56,707 nucleotides of DNA from Lachnospiraceae bacterium UBA3641 (lineage in GTDB: Bacteria > Bacillota > Clostridia > Lachnospirales > Lachnospiraceae). This document shows, piece by piece, positions 25,450-35,500 of this stretch; the stretch's first letter is position 1; each line of letters opens with the position of its first letter. The notes under the pieces are model-generated. The model worked only from the letters and a program-made list of their open reading frames with translations, ran no database searches and had not been told where the DNA came from. The position numbers were made by a program, and so were the translations under genes. The stretch covers positions 1-56,707 of the forward strand of contig DFKQ01000106.1 of NCBI GenBank assembly GCA_002373875.1. The letters run 5' to 3'.

Positions 25450-27552
25450 ATGGTAAATAGCGTGACAATCGAAAACAAGAGTAAGGATGGAAGTAAGAAG
25501 AAATCCGGTGGCGCCGGAATTCAGTTCAAAATGCTGGCAGTGATCCTTCCTACCGTAATCATTTCAATGAGTATTATGGCACTTGTGCTGACCACGCGCA
25601 GTGCTAATGAAATAAACGATCTTACAGAGCAATATATGAAAGCCACTCTTAAAGAAAACATTAATGACGTCGATTCACAGCTTGACGGAATAAGACATAT
25701 CGCCGAGGCCTTATCAAAGGAATTATCCGTTTCATACAAATACACCAAAATAACCGATTATGCAATTCTGTTCCAGAGCATGCTGGATGATAATGATCTT
25801 GCAAGCGGTGCCGGAATATGGTTTGAACCCTATGTTTACGATGAATCACAGGAATATTACGGTCCGTACTGGTATAAGGACGGAGGCTCATATGTTGAAG
25901 ACTGGGAATATTCAAATGCCGAATATGACTATTTTTCTCAGGAATACTACCTAAATGCCAAGAAGTTAACCACAGTTAAAGGCGTTATAACCGATCCATA
26001 CTACGATCCTTCGAGCAATACCGTAATGTCAACCTGCTCTGTTCCTATTTTTGACAATGAAAGCGGAAGTTATATCGGATGTATTACCTGCGATATCACG
26101 CTTGATACCGTTCAGCAGACCCTCTCTCAGGTTAAGATCTCCAACGACGGAGCCTTGCTCCTTACCGATTCTGTCGGAACTTATATCTATAAAAGTACCG
26201 ATCTTCAAGCAGCCGCAAATGCCGTTACCCTCGCAAGCGATTCCGAAACATCTTCCATAGCGTCACAGGTGACCTCCGGTGAGAACGGAACGATCCGGTT
26301 CAGTGGCAAGAACATGTATTTTGATACCATACCCGAAGTAAACTGGAAGCTTGGAATAGTGGTAGAACAGGCGAAGATAAACCTTCCGGTTCAGCGTATG
26401 AAGCAGTTATCGGGAATCATTCTTATTATAGCCCTGCTGCTATGCTCAATACTTATCTTCTTCCAGGCATCCAGTATTGCCAAAGCCATGCGCAAGGTTC
26501 AGGTATTTGCCGACGAGCTTGCCAAGGGTAACTTTACCATTGACCCCGTCGATATTAAACGCAATGACGAAATAGGCCAAATGAGCAGGTCTCTTAATAA
26601 AATGTACATGAACAATGCTGATGTTATACGTAATATACGGCAGGGCTCCAACAGCGTTAATTCTTCATCAAATCAGATAGATAATGTGGCTGAAGATTTA
26701 AGTTCCAAATTCATCAATGTTCAGAATTCCATGGTTCGTGTTAACGATGCCATGAGCAGTACCGGTGCAGCAACTGAGGAAGTATCGGCATCTGCCAGCG
26801 AAGTAAATGAATCTGTTGCAAGGCTTGCCGAGGAAACAAACGCAATAGCAAAAGAGGTCCGCGAAATCACCAAACGAGCAGCAAAGGTTGAACAGGATGG
26901 CAAGAGATCATCGGATAATGCCATCACGATCGCCAATGAAAGGGGACGTGCACTCAAGGCCGCATCAGAAAAGGCAAGCGTGGTCAGCGAAATCGGAACA
27001 CTTGCAGATTCTATTTCCGGGATTGCCAACCAGATCAACCTCCTGTCGCTTAATGCATCGATCGAAGCCGCACGTGCCGGTGAACACGGAAGGGGATTTG
27101 CGGTTGTTGCTTCCGAGATCAATAATCTTGCTACAGAAACCAAGGATGCAGTTGACAAGATTCAGGCTACCATATCGGCCATTCAGGATGCATTTGTTTC
27201 ATTAAGCAAGAATTCTCAGGAACTTCTTGATTTTGTTCAGGATACAGTTACCCCCGATTACGATAATTTCATTCAGGTCGGGCGTCAGTACGGACAAGAT
27301 GCTGAGTCCTTCGGCCGGTTGACCGAAAGAATATCGGAAATGGTCGAATACATACGTGAATCCATGGAACAGGTAAACCTGGCAGTCGGATCGATCGCCG
27401 AGTCAGCTACCGAAACTGCTACATCCTCTTCTCAGGTTACTGAAATAGTAAATGATGTTTCCCATATGGTTTCTGATGTATCAAATATCGCACAGGATCA
27501 AAAGGGTGTATCCAATTCGCTGTCAGATATCGTAAGCCAGTTCAGATTATAG
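25450..27552 (+). CDS. Methyl-accepting chemotaxis protein with dCache-type sensor
   Basis: A 700-residue chemoreceptor. TM1 (about 25-47) is followed by a large extracellular dCache-like domain (about 50-315, with WFEPYVYDESQEYYGPYWY and DPYYDPSSNTVMSTCSVPIF), TM2 (about 320-340), a HAMP linker and the cytoplasmic signalling coiled coil. The invariant tip is IANQINLLSLNASIEAARAG followed by GRGFAVVASEINNLA. I choose the second ATG (25450): AGGAGG is eight bases before it but only two before the ATG at 25444. The ligand is unknown; the cavity type often binds amino acids or other small metabolites. It is the only gene on the plus strand for many kilobases and ends at a bidirectional terminator. 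Confidence 0.93.
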   Translation: MVNSVTIENKSKDGSKKKSGGAGIQFKMLAVILPTVIISMSIMALVLTTRSANEINDLTEQYMKATLKENINDVDSQLDGIRHIAEALSKELSVSYKYTKITDYAILFQSMLDDNDLASGAGIWFEPYVYDESQEYYGPYWYKDGGSYVEDWEYSNAEYDYFSQEYYLNAKKLTTVKGVITDPYYDPSSNTVMSTCSVPIFDNESGSYIGCITCDITLDTVQQTLSQVKISNDGALLLTDSVGTYIYKSTDLQAAANAVTLASDSETSSIASQVTSGENGTIRFSGKNMYFDTIPEVNWKLGIVVEQAKINLPVQRMKQLSGIILIIALLLCSILIFFQASSIAKAMRKVQVFADELAKGNFTIDPVDIKRNDEIGQMSRSLNKMYMNNADVIRNIRQGSNSVNSSSNQIDNVAEDLSSKFINVQNSMVRVNDAMSSTGAATEEVSASASEVNESVARLAEETNAIAKEVREITKRAAKVEQDGKRSSDNAITIANERGRALKAASEKASVVSEIGTLADSISGIANQINLLSLNASIEAARAGEHGRGFAVVASEINNLATETKDAVDKIQATISAIQDAFVSLSKNSQELLDFVQDTVTPDYDNFIQVGRQYGQDAESFGRLTERISEMVEYIRESMEQVNLAVGSIAESATETATSSSQVTEIVNDVSHMVSDVSNIAQDQKGVSNSLSDIVSQFRL

Positions 27553-27559
27553 AAAAAAC

Positions 27560-27599
27560 AAAGACCACTCATAATGTTTTTAAACTATGAGTGGTCTTT
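27560..27599. terminator. Bidirectional intrinsic terminator between the chemoreceptor and nrdD
   Basis: AAAGACCACTCATA and TATGAGTGGTCTTT form a perfect 14-base stem around an AT-rich loop, with A and T runs on both sides, so it can end both converging transcripts. Confidence 0.85.
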
Positions 27600-27625
27600 C
27601 TGTGTGTATCTCGAAGCAGAAAACA

Positions 27626-29809
27626 CTACATGCTCTTCCGCTCTGCTATTTCCGCCATCTTGGCATCATTTAACCTCGTATCACCATGAACACGGCTGTA
27701 GGACAGGTAGCCGTTCATTCGCTCGATCTTGGTAAGGTTCCTGCTTCCGCACTTGGGACATACATCCATCTCAAGCTCCTGATGACCGCAGTCATCACAG
27801 TAAGCAAGGGACATGTTAACTCCCTCGTAGAAGCCCATATCCATGGCCCGCCTGATAAGTGTCTTGATCGCTTCAAGGTTGTAATCGATCGGATACTTGA
27901 CATACTGGATCTTGCCGCCGTTACTTAATTCCCAGAACCTGAACTCAAGGTTCTGCTTCTCTATCGGGGTTATATCCTCGGTCACATGACAGTGGAAGGA
28001 ATTCGATACATATTCCCTGTCGGATACATTCTCGACAATACCGTATTTCTTACGGAACTGCTTAACCTGAAGGCCGCACAGGGACTCGGCGGGCGTTCCG
28101 TATATCGCATAGAGGTGACCGTCCTCCTCCTTGAATTCATTGATCTTCTTGTTTATATATGTAAGGACCTCAAGGGCGAATTCCCCGTCCTCAACCAGCG
28201 ATTTACCGTTATATAATTCCTGCAGCTCGTTAAATGCGGTTATTCCGAAGGAAGCGGTGGCCGACTTAAGCAGAGGCTTGATCTTATCCGTAAGCTGCAG
28301 ATGGCCGCCGTAGAAACCGCCTTCGCAATAGGCGAGCGGATTGGTCGATGCACGCATCTCCCCCAGGTAAGCGTAGGTTCGCTTGTGGAGTCCCCTTATA
28401 AGATTAAGATAATAATCCAGTACCTCGTAGAAATCCTTACTCTCCTGACGGGACTTGGCAAGGATCATCGGCAGATGAAGCGAAACAGCACCTATATTGA
28501 ACCTGCCGACAAATACCGGAACATCCTTGTCATCCGCAGGATGCATTCCGCCCCTCTCATACCATGGGGACAGGAAGGCACGACATCCCATGGGGGATAT
28601 GATCTTGCCGTACTGCTTGTACATGCTGGCAATATAGCCCTTACCGGTTAAGCTTAACCAGTCGGGATACATGGTCTTGCTGGAGCATTCCACTCCCGCC
28701 TCAAACACGTCCTCAAGCTCCTTACCCGGGCCGTGAAGGTTCTCATCATACAGAAATACGATCTTAGGGAAGAGGACCGGCTTCTTGCACTCCGCCTTAC
28801 CCTGACCCTTGCGCCTTACATGAAGCATGGTAATGGTGGCCAGCTTGGCGAAACGCCCCGTTCCGGTACCGGCAGTTACGGTTATGAAGGGATAATCGCC
28901 CCTTGAGCTTGCAACCGTGTTAAACTTATATTCCCAGCCTTGGAAGCCCTGTTCATAGTCACGCTCAACGTCCTTGTAGGCAACCTCCTTAGCCTTCTCT
29001 TCATCGATTCCAAGATCTGTGTATTTCTTAACGTACCTTTCGTATGATTTCTCGGCATAAGGTTCTAAGATAAGGTCAACCGAGGGAACCGTGAAACCGC
29101 CGTACTGCTGGGATGCCGCCGACAGAACTATATCGCCGATAACATCGAAGCAGGTATCAAGAGCCTTGGGCTCGTTATACCAGATGTTACCCATCTCGAA
29201 ACCGCCCTTAAGCACCGCTGCCACATCAAAGAGGCAGCAGTTCATGGTATCACGCCTTGCGGACATATCATGTACATAGATATATCCGTCACGGCAGGCC
29301 TGAATCTCCTCCGTAGTCATGAAGAACTTCTGGTAGAGCTCCTTGTTAAGCTGGTTAAAGATAAGGCTCCTCTTGGTCGATACAAGGGCCGAGTCAGTGT
29401 TGGCATTCTCCTTATCGCCCACATACATTATCGACTGGCTCTTCTTATATACATCGTCGAGCATCCTGACGAAGTCCTGCTTGTAATTCCTGTAGTCCCT
29501 GTATGACTTGGCTACAATGGGCTTAACCTCTTCAAGGGCACTCTCAACTATATTGTGCATGATGGGAATGGGTATCTCGTCTACATCAAGCTCATCCACA
29601 CGTTCGACAACCTTCTCGCATATGAAGTCCTTCTCCTTTTCAGTAAACTTGGTAAGGGCCCTGTAAGCTGACTTGCCGACTGCATCTATGACCTTCTGAA
29701 CATTGAAAGCTTCCCTGGTCCCGTCCTTCTTGATCATGTGCACATCCCGTTTCGGCCTGTATAACTCCGAATAATTCTTCTCAGTTACATTCTCTTCAAC
29801 CGTTCCCAT
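27626..29809 (-). CDS. nrdD: Anaerobic (class III) ribonucleoside-triphosphate reductase
   Basis: A 727-residue glycyl-radical enzyme that makes deoxyribonucleotides without oxygen. An N-terminal ATP-cone (about 20-115, VHMIKKDGTREAFNVQKVIDAV) is followed by the ten-stranded barrel with the DTMNCCLFDV and VECSSKTMYPDW cysteine regions. Near the C-terminus are a four-cysteine zinc site (CDDCGH and CPKCGS) and the glycyl-radical loop RMNGYLSYSR. I choose ATG 29809 (MGTVEENV), because GGAGG lies just before it inside the first codons of the longer frame starting at 29821. Its activase nrdG is in the same window but not adjacent. A promoter and a palindrome lie upstream. Confidence 0.95.
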   Translation of the reverse strand: MGTVEENVTEKNYSELYRPKRDVHMIKKDGTREAFNVQKVIDAVGKSAYRALTKFTEKEKDFICEKVVERVDELDVDEIPIPIMHNIVESALEEVKPIVAKSYRDYRNYKQDFVRMLDDVYKKSQSIMYVGDKENANTDSALVSTKRSLIFNQLNKELYQKFFMTTEEIQACRDGYIYVHDMSARRDTMNCCLFDVAAVLKGGFEMGNIWYNEPKALDTCFDVIGDIVLSAASQQYGGFTVPSVDLILEPYAEKSYERYVKKYTDLGIDEEKAKEVAYKDVERDYEQGFQGWEYKFNTVASSRGDYPFITVTAGTGTGRFAKLATITMLHVRRKGQGKAECKKPVLFPKIVFLYDENLHGPGKELEDVFEAGVECSSKTMYPDWLSLTGKGYIASMYKQYGKIISPMGCRAFLSPWYERGGMHPADDKDVPVFVGRFNIGAVSLHLPMILAKSRQESKDFYEVLDYYLNLIRGLHKRTYAYLGEMRASTNPLAYCEGGFYGGHLQLTDKIKPLLKSATASFGITAFNELQELYNGKSLVEDGEFALEVLTYINKKINEFKEEDGHLYAIYGTPAESLCGLQVKQFRKKYGIVENVSDREYVSNSFHCHVTEDITPIEKQNLEFRFWELSNGGKIQYVKYPIDYNLEAIKTLIRRAMDMGFYEGVNMSLAYCDDCGHQELEMDVCPKCGSRNLTKIERMNGYLSYSRVHGDTRLNDAKMAEIAERKSM

Positions 29810-29853
29810 TGCTTCCTCCATCCAACATATTGTATAAATGCTGTTTAAAATAA

Positions 29854-29885
29854 AATGTCAGGCACTAGATTTAGTACCCGACATT
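29854..29885 (-). promoter_or_regulatory. Palindrome at the nrdD transcription start
   Basis: AATGTCGGGTACTA and TAGTGCCTGACATT pair around AATC, followed by TTATTTT on the minus strand. It begins two bases after the -10 box of the predicted nrdD promoter. It could be an operator, an attenuator or the terminator of the upstream WYL gene. Confidence 0.55.
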
Positions 29886-29886
29886 A

Positions 29887-29915
29887 AATATACCAACCAT
29901 ATATTGATTAGTCAA
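29887..29915 (-). promoter_or_regulatory. Probable promoter of nrdD
   Basis: TTGACT (29915-29910), a 17-base spacer and TATATT (29892-29887) on the minus strand, about 75 bases before the nrdD start. Confidence 0.6.
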
Positions 29916-29936
29916 CCGTTAAAAAGGGATTATTAT

Positions 29937-30914
29937 TTAATAACACTTAAGATTATTCTTAAGGAAGTCCCTGATCCCGTCAACTGCCGTCTTAGGGCCC
30001 GTAAGCCTTATTTCGGGGCCTACAGAAGCCACCCAGCCATAGAACTGGTTACTGAGTACCGCCTCGGTGTGTACGTTTACCATACCACCCCTACCGCCTG
30101 TTATCTTAATGTCCCGGCCGAACCTGTCAATGAGGATTCCGATCTTATCCTCAGGGCACTCAAAGGCGACAGTCATCAGCTCCCCTCCGAACATGCCGAA
30201 CATCTTGCCGGAATAGGCTGTCATATCAGGCTTATCCGCCGGTTTCCTGCGGCGGGTTCCCGTAACGTAAACCTCCTTCATCTTGTCGACCCTGAAATGC
30301 TTGATGATATCGGCTTCGGCATCGAATGCGACCAGGTAATAGTATTCATCATCCCATATCAGGGTGAGCGGGCTCACCTCGTAGTCGGCGCCGCCCTTCT
30401 TGGGCTTAAGCTTAATATCCTTAGTCCATTCGCAGTACTTGAAGCGTATGGTCTTATTCTCGCGGATCGCCGTATTCACCACATCCACGGAATAGAGGAT
30501 ATCCTCATTCTGCATCTTCATCCGGTTGATGCTAAGCAGCTGCCTCTTCAGCTCATCGGCATCGTATTCGCTTGCAAGGGAACTGATCTTCTTAACAAGC
30601 TGGTCCGACTTCTTCTTCGTGATGAACCTGGAAGACATAACAGCATCTATAAGAAGCTTGAGCTCAGCAAGCTCGAACTCCCTGCTTCCCATAAAGAAAC
30701 CGCCCTCACGGCCGTTAAGCTTCATAATGTCATAGCCGTATGAGGCAAGCATCTCCATGTCGCTGTATATGCTCTTCCGCTCCGCTTCAACACCCCACTC
30801 CCTTAGTATCTCGCATATTCTCGATGCACTCATAGGGTGGGACTCATCCGTATACTTGTAAAGGATTTCCTTAAGATAAAGGATCTTCAATTTCTGATTG
30901 GGTGATTTGGCCAT
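29937..30914 (-). CDS. WYL-domain transcriptional regulator
   Basis: A 325-residue regulator. The N-terminal winged helix-turn-helix (about 8-65) contains MSASRICEILREWGVEAERKS-like recognition sequence (positions 30-50 approximately). The WYL sensor domain is centred on YEVSPLTLIWDDEYYYLVAF near residues 180-200, and a C-terminal WCX domain follows. WYL proteins bind nucleotides or single-stranded DNA and often control stress or defence genes; nothing next to this one is a clear target, and nrdD, which follows it, has its own promoter. The start at 30914 follows AAGGAG. A CTGTTAACAG palindrome at 30949-30958 lies just upstream, next to a TATACT box, and could be an autoregulatory site. Confidence 0.88.
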   Translation of the reverse strand: MAKSPNQKLKILYLKEILYKYTDESHPMSASRICEILREWGVEAERKSIYSDMEMLASYGYDIMKLNGREGGFFMGSREFELAELKLLIDAVMSSRFITKKKSDQLVKKISSLASEYDADELKRQLLSINRMKMQNEDILYSVDVVNTAIRENKTIRFKYCEWTKDIKLKPKKGGADYEVSPLTLIWDDEYYYLVAFDAEADIIKHFRVDKMKEVYVTGTRRRKPADKPDMTAYSGKMFGMFGGELMTVAFECPEDKIGILIDRFGRDIKITGGRGGMVNVHTEAVLSNQFYGWVASVGPEIRLTGPKTAVDGIRDFLKNNLKCY

Positions 30915-31037
30915 ATTCTCTCCTTATTCCTCAAGCTGTCATCAATAGCTGTTAACAGTATAACCCATATATCATGTGAAGTGTAGAAAAAAAAGCAGAA
31001 AAATGTTATTATGATCTGGAAAAGGCAGGAGGTCATC

Positions 31038-31832
31038 ATGAGTCAGGCAGGTGTATTTGAAGCCCGTAAGAAAAACGGAGAAATATATTACCGTTCTTCA
31101 CTTACCTACCGGGGTAAGCATATAAGCCTGGGGTCCTACCCGGACGAGTCGGTAGCCGGTGAGGCTTATTCATATGCCCGAAGCCTTATAAAGAGCCCCC
31201 TCTCAATTGATGATTACAAGGATTCATGTCCTCTCGCCTTCGAGAAGTTCGTTGTCCTAATAAACTTCAGGGATAACCGTGTTTACATCAAGAACCCGAT
31301 TTATTTACTGAAGCATCATTTTCTCTATTACCTTGACCGGACTCACGTTTATAAGTTCGATATAGAAGACCTCTTCTACTACTCGGAGCATAAGATATCA
31401 CGACGCGGCGAACATCTCTTTGTTGCCGATTACGGGATGCAGGTAAACCTTCATTCCCGTTACGGTATCAAGCGCCATGCCGTTCTTAACAGGGATTACC
31501 GGTTTATTAATAATGACCGGTTTGATTACAGATACGAGAACATAGAAATAATAAACCGCTACCACGGCGTCCGCAAGAAGGTGACCAAAAAGGGGAAGGT
31601 CAGCTACCGGGCCGTGATCCTTGTAAACGGCAATTATACCGTAGGAACCTATCCCACCGAAGAGATGGCTGCAATAGCCTACAACAAGGCTGCCGATATC
31701 ATAAAAAGAATATATCCCGACAGGAGTTACGAGCAGAACTACGTTGATTCTCTTACGCCCTCGGTATATGCCGATCTCTATACATCCATACAGGTATCGC
31801 AGAAGATACTCAGCCTTAAGCCCCGCCCCTGA
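31038..31832 (+). CDS. AP2-domain protein with two AP2-like modules and an HNH-like centre
   Basis: A 264-residue protein starting at ATG 31038 after a perfect AGGAGG. The C-terminal part (about 190-240) fits an AP2/ERF DNA-binding module: GVRKKVTKKGKVSYRAVI, then GTYPTEEMAAIAYNKAADII. The first 55 residues show the same pattern (GVFEARKKNGEIYYRSSLTY then LGSYPDESVAGEAYSYA). Between them, NDRFDYRYENIEIINRYHGV resembles the end of HNH-type homing endonucleases, which in bacteria are often fused to AP2. The catalytic HNH histidines are not obvious, so it may be a DNA-binding derivative of a mobile endonuclease. Its 3' end overlaps the acyl-ACP thioesterase gene by 17 bases, converging. Confidence 0.65.
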   Translation: MSQAGVFEARKKNGEIYYRSSLTYRGKHISLGSYPDESVAGEAYSYARSLIKSPLSIDDYKDSCPLAFEKFVVLINFRDNRVYIKNPIYLLKHHFLYYLDRTHVYKFDIEDLFYYSEHKISRRGEHLFVADYGMQVNLHSRYGIKRHAVLNRDYRFINNDRFDYRYENIEIINRYHGVRKKVTKKGKVSYRAVILVNGNYTVGTYPTEEMAAIAYNKAADIIKRIYPDRSYEQNYVDSLTPSVYADLYTSIQVSQKILSLKPRP

Positions 31833-32550
31833 AATATACCACGGAATAAGGCTTACCCTCTCCATCATTTAAGGCAACCGTCCGTTCATTACCCTTAACG
31901 TAAACAAGAGGATATATCTTATCCTTAAGATGGGCCTGTTTTCTGTAATCGGCCCGCAGAACCTTGATGTCCAAGTCCTCGCCGGCTGCCGTAAGGGCGA
32001 AGTTAATATACTGGCAGTTATTAACATGCATATTTGAATCAAGATGATGAAGCTCCACCGTCCTCATATCAGCCTCAAATCCGGTACACTCCCCTTCATC
32101 CGGAAGCATTATCTTCCTTGATGAATATGTCATCTGAAGTTTATTACCTATGGCGTAGGCTCCCACAACCTCATCCGGCGCCTTGACCGGCATCATCTTG
32201 CGAGTATCGACCATTGTCCATGTGGTATTGGCCTTAACAAGGTAATTACCCTCATCATCCTTCATATAAAAATTACGATACCCGATAAACGACCTAAAGT
32301 CATACGGATAAGTACCGACGACCACTTCGTCACACAGTCCCGGCATCTTATCGATTTCGATCTCCCAATAATTTAATACCCACAGAAGGTTTCGGGCGCT
32401 CAAAAAGTCAACCCCGACACCTGCATCCTCCGACTGGAATATCGACGCATCCTGAAAAGCATCTATAAGCGATGTTATCGACAGCCTCTTGTTTACATCA
32501 CATCTTGAAAAGCTTATCCTGTCTTTATATTCATACTCGTATTTTTCCAT
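31816..32550 (-). CDS. Acyl-ACP thioesterase
   Basis: A 244-residue double-hotdog thioesterase that hydrolyses acyl-ACP to free fatty acid in the cytoplasm. The N-terminal hotdog begins EYKDRISFSRCDVNKRLSI and the catalytic Asn/His region is LDSNMHVNNCQYINF near residues 170-185. The ATG lies one base after the stop of the EAL gene, so it is translationally coupled to a signalling gene rather than to fatty acid synthesis genes. This is the last gene of the liv-kinase run. Substrate chain length cannot be told from sequence. Confidence 0.88.
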   Translation of the reverse strand: MEKYEYEYKDRISFSRCDVNKRLSITSLIDAFQDASIFQSEDAGVGVDFLSARNLLWVLNYWEIEIDKMPGLCDEVVVGTYPYDFRSFIGYRNFYMKDDEGNYLVKANTTWTMVDTRKMMPVKAPDEVVGAYAIGNKLQMTYSSRKIMLPDEGECTGFEADMRTVELHHLDSNMHVNNCQYINFALTAAGEDLDIKVLRADYRKQAHLKDKIYPLVYVKGNERTVALNDGEGKPYSVVYFRGGA

Positions 32551-32551
32551 T

Positions 32552-35500
32552 TTAATCTAACCAGATCACCTTTCTTTTTACTTCTTTACCATTGACGTTG
32601 AACCGGCTTCGTCCGTCATGGATGTATATATCATCCTCCGACGCATAGGTATCCCTGTTAAGCTTACTGCGAAGGTCACTCTTAACGTCAACCTTATCCA
32701 GGGTGATATTTGTAATGCATTCCCTGCCTCCGAATATCAGGGCTTCATCGCCGGAATTCTCAAGCTGTATGCTTGTATGATTTACGGTAAGATCAGTCCT
32801 TCCGTTTAATGCCCCCACACAGGTTGAGTCATCCGCCCGAAGGTTTAAGTTAACCCTCGAATCCTCGATCAATGTGATAGACTCCGAACCATCAAGTGTA
32901 CCTATAACAACTGCCCTGTCACCACTCATTGTAACCTCAATGGCAGTCTTTAAAACGTAGAGGCCCGCATCTCCCTTAAGGCTCCCGATCGCCACGGCAT
33001 TATCACCGTTTAGCTCAAGACCCATCCAGCTGTTTCTTATCTCAAATCTGGAATCGCCGGCCAGTGCACCTATACCTGTAGTGAATCCGGCTCCTGCGAA
33101 CAGATTGTACTGGCCCCTGTTGATCCTGATAACTCCGCCTTTTCCCGAACCTATGCACGTTCCTTCCTGACCGCTTGCCTTTACGGATATCCTTCCGTCC
33201 TGTTCAAACAGAAGCTCCCCGTGTGATTCTTCCGGATGGTTTCCTATCCCATAGAACCTGGCACACTTGGTTTCGATAGACAGGTTTCCGTCACCGAGCA
33301 GCATTAGCTTTGAAGACTCCGTAACCCTGATCCCGTTGCCCTTAAGGTAATTCTCTCCCGATAATTTAAAAGTAACATCACAGTTCTCGGATATATCTAT
33401 GCATGGTCTGCACTTTATATTTGAAAGCTCAACATTCTCAAGCCTGACCTCCCCGGTATATCCCGGAAGGATCGTAATGTGTATATCTGTTTTAAGCCCC
33501 GGAGAACCAATGATCGCCACATCGGTATAGACGGCATTTTTATCTCCGATATTAATGTCCGTATAGCCGTCGCGGTCAAGCATTCCCAGAGATACACGGT
33601 TGCTGCTTCCGGCCGTAAATATCCTCTTGTCACTGCCGTCCTGGCGTTCCTGGTAGTAGGTACATATCTCATTCCTCACCATCTCATTGATCCTTGGCAG
33701 GATCTCCGCCGACGGCTTGGCCGTGTAGTAGCCCTGGATAAGATCGACTCCCATATGTATTACAGTGCGGAGCTCCTCACCCGTCTCAATACCCTCGGCA
33801 AGTGAGAGGATATCATTGTCCCTGCAGAACTTGATTATCTCACTTACAAAGTGCTGTTTCTGTGGCTTGCTCTCTATACCGCTCAAAAGTGCCCTATCGA
33901 TCTTGACATAGTTAGGCATATATCTTAAGAGATTGGATATATTGGAATAACCTGTTCCGTAGTCGTCTATTGCCATTTCTATGCCCAGTTCGCTCAGCAG
34001 GCGCTTAACTGCATCAAGTTCCTCATCCGACAGTTCCGCCTCTTCCGTAAGCTCGACAACCGCCTTGCTTGCATTCCGCTTAAGAAGTTCATGTACAGCA
34101 TCAAAATCACTGTCATTAAGCCTTATCCCAGGGATGGAATTCAAGAAGATCTTGGCATCCACGAAACTCTCCGCCTTATCTTCAATAATACCGAGGACAT
34201 TGATAAAAGTCGCCTTCTCAACATCATTGAGCCTGCCCCGTATGCCGGCATATTTTATTATATCCAGCGGGGATATTTTTTTATCGGTATTGCTTCTCAT
34301 AAGGGCCTCATAGGAATAAATCTCTCCGTTTGAAGCCCTGACTATGGGTTGGAAGTAATACGTGAGCAGGTTCTCATCAAGTATCTTATCAACAAGCCGG
34401 CACTCTTCCTTCTCCTCTTCTGACAAAAGCTCGTATTTGGCACTGCCGGTGGAGAACTTGTTAAGCATACTGTTCTCTAGCTGTTTTTTTAAAGATTCTA
34501 TAATAAGATTACGCCTCAGATCCTCCAGCCCCCTGGCTATCATTGACAGCCAGAACCTGTAATCCCCGTCATATGTTCTTGCTTTATCCCCATAGCTTAC
34601 TGCTGCATAACCGAAGCATTCCTTTTCAAAGAAAAGCGGATTAAAGAAGTAAGCCAAGGGGTTCTTATGTTCTTTCTTAAGCTCAGGCAGCAGTTCAGAT
34701 GTCTTAAAGGTTTCATCACAGCATACCTTCCCTTCCTTACCTGTTGAATTGTAGCTTATTGCGTTTATCATTTCATCCGGGTACCCCGAATTACTCACAT
34801 GAAGAGACGGATCCTTATCGATATCCATCCAGGGTTTACATAGGCAGAGGCTGAATCTATCCACATCATTTACCTGATATATGTATGAATATACTGTTCC
34901 CAAAAAGCCCTGCAGCGATGTCTGTGCCATGAGGTTGTCAGACATCAGGTTTCCTGCGGTCCTCAGACCGTTTGACATTCTGTCCGTTTTCCATGCCTTT
35001 CTGCGGATATATACCTCAGAGTCATTGCGTCTTTTACATCCGCAGGTTTCTCCGATAAGTAGCCTCGGCTTGTCTGTAAATTCCGGCTCCTGCAGGTTGT
35101 CAAGCTTACTCTTCATGTACCGGGCAGCATATATGCCGCCCTCCTCGTCCGGAAACATCGTGCTTGTAAGTGTTCTCGGGCCTGTACGCCCCTCCACTGA
35201 AGAATCAAATCCCGCTACGGCAATATCCTCCGGTACCGACAGTCCTCTCTGCTCCAGGGCTTCACAGAAGCCTATCGCCATTTCATCATTTGCACACACA
35301 ACCGCTTCCGGAAGGCTGTTATCCCTGCCTGTAAATTGACGCAGGGCCTGCTCTCCGCAGGTATACCAGAAGTCCCCGTGAAATATCCTGTTTTCACCCA
35401 CTTTAAGGCCGAACCTCTTCATCGTATCGCAATAGGCCTGAAGCCTCTTAACAGCATGCGGATGCCATCTCTTCCCCGAAATATAGGCTATATCCCTGTA

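Noticed and set aside
29838..30743. Plus-strand ORF of 301 codons opposite the WYL gene
   Set aside because: Antisense shadow; the minus-strand frame has clear helix-turn-helix and WYL motifs.
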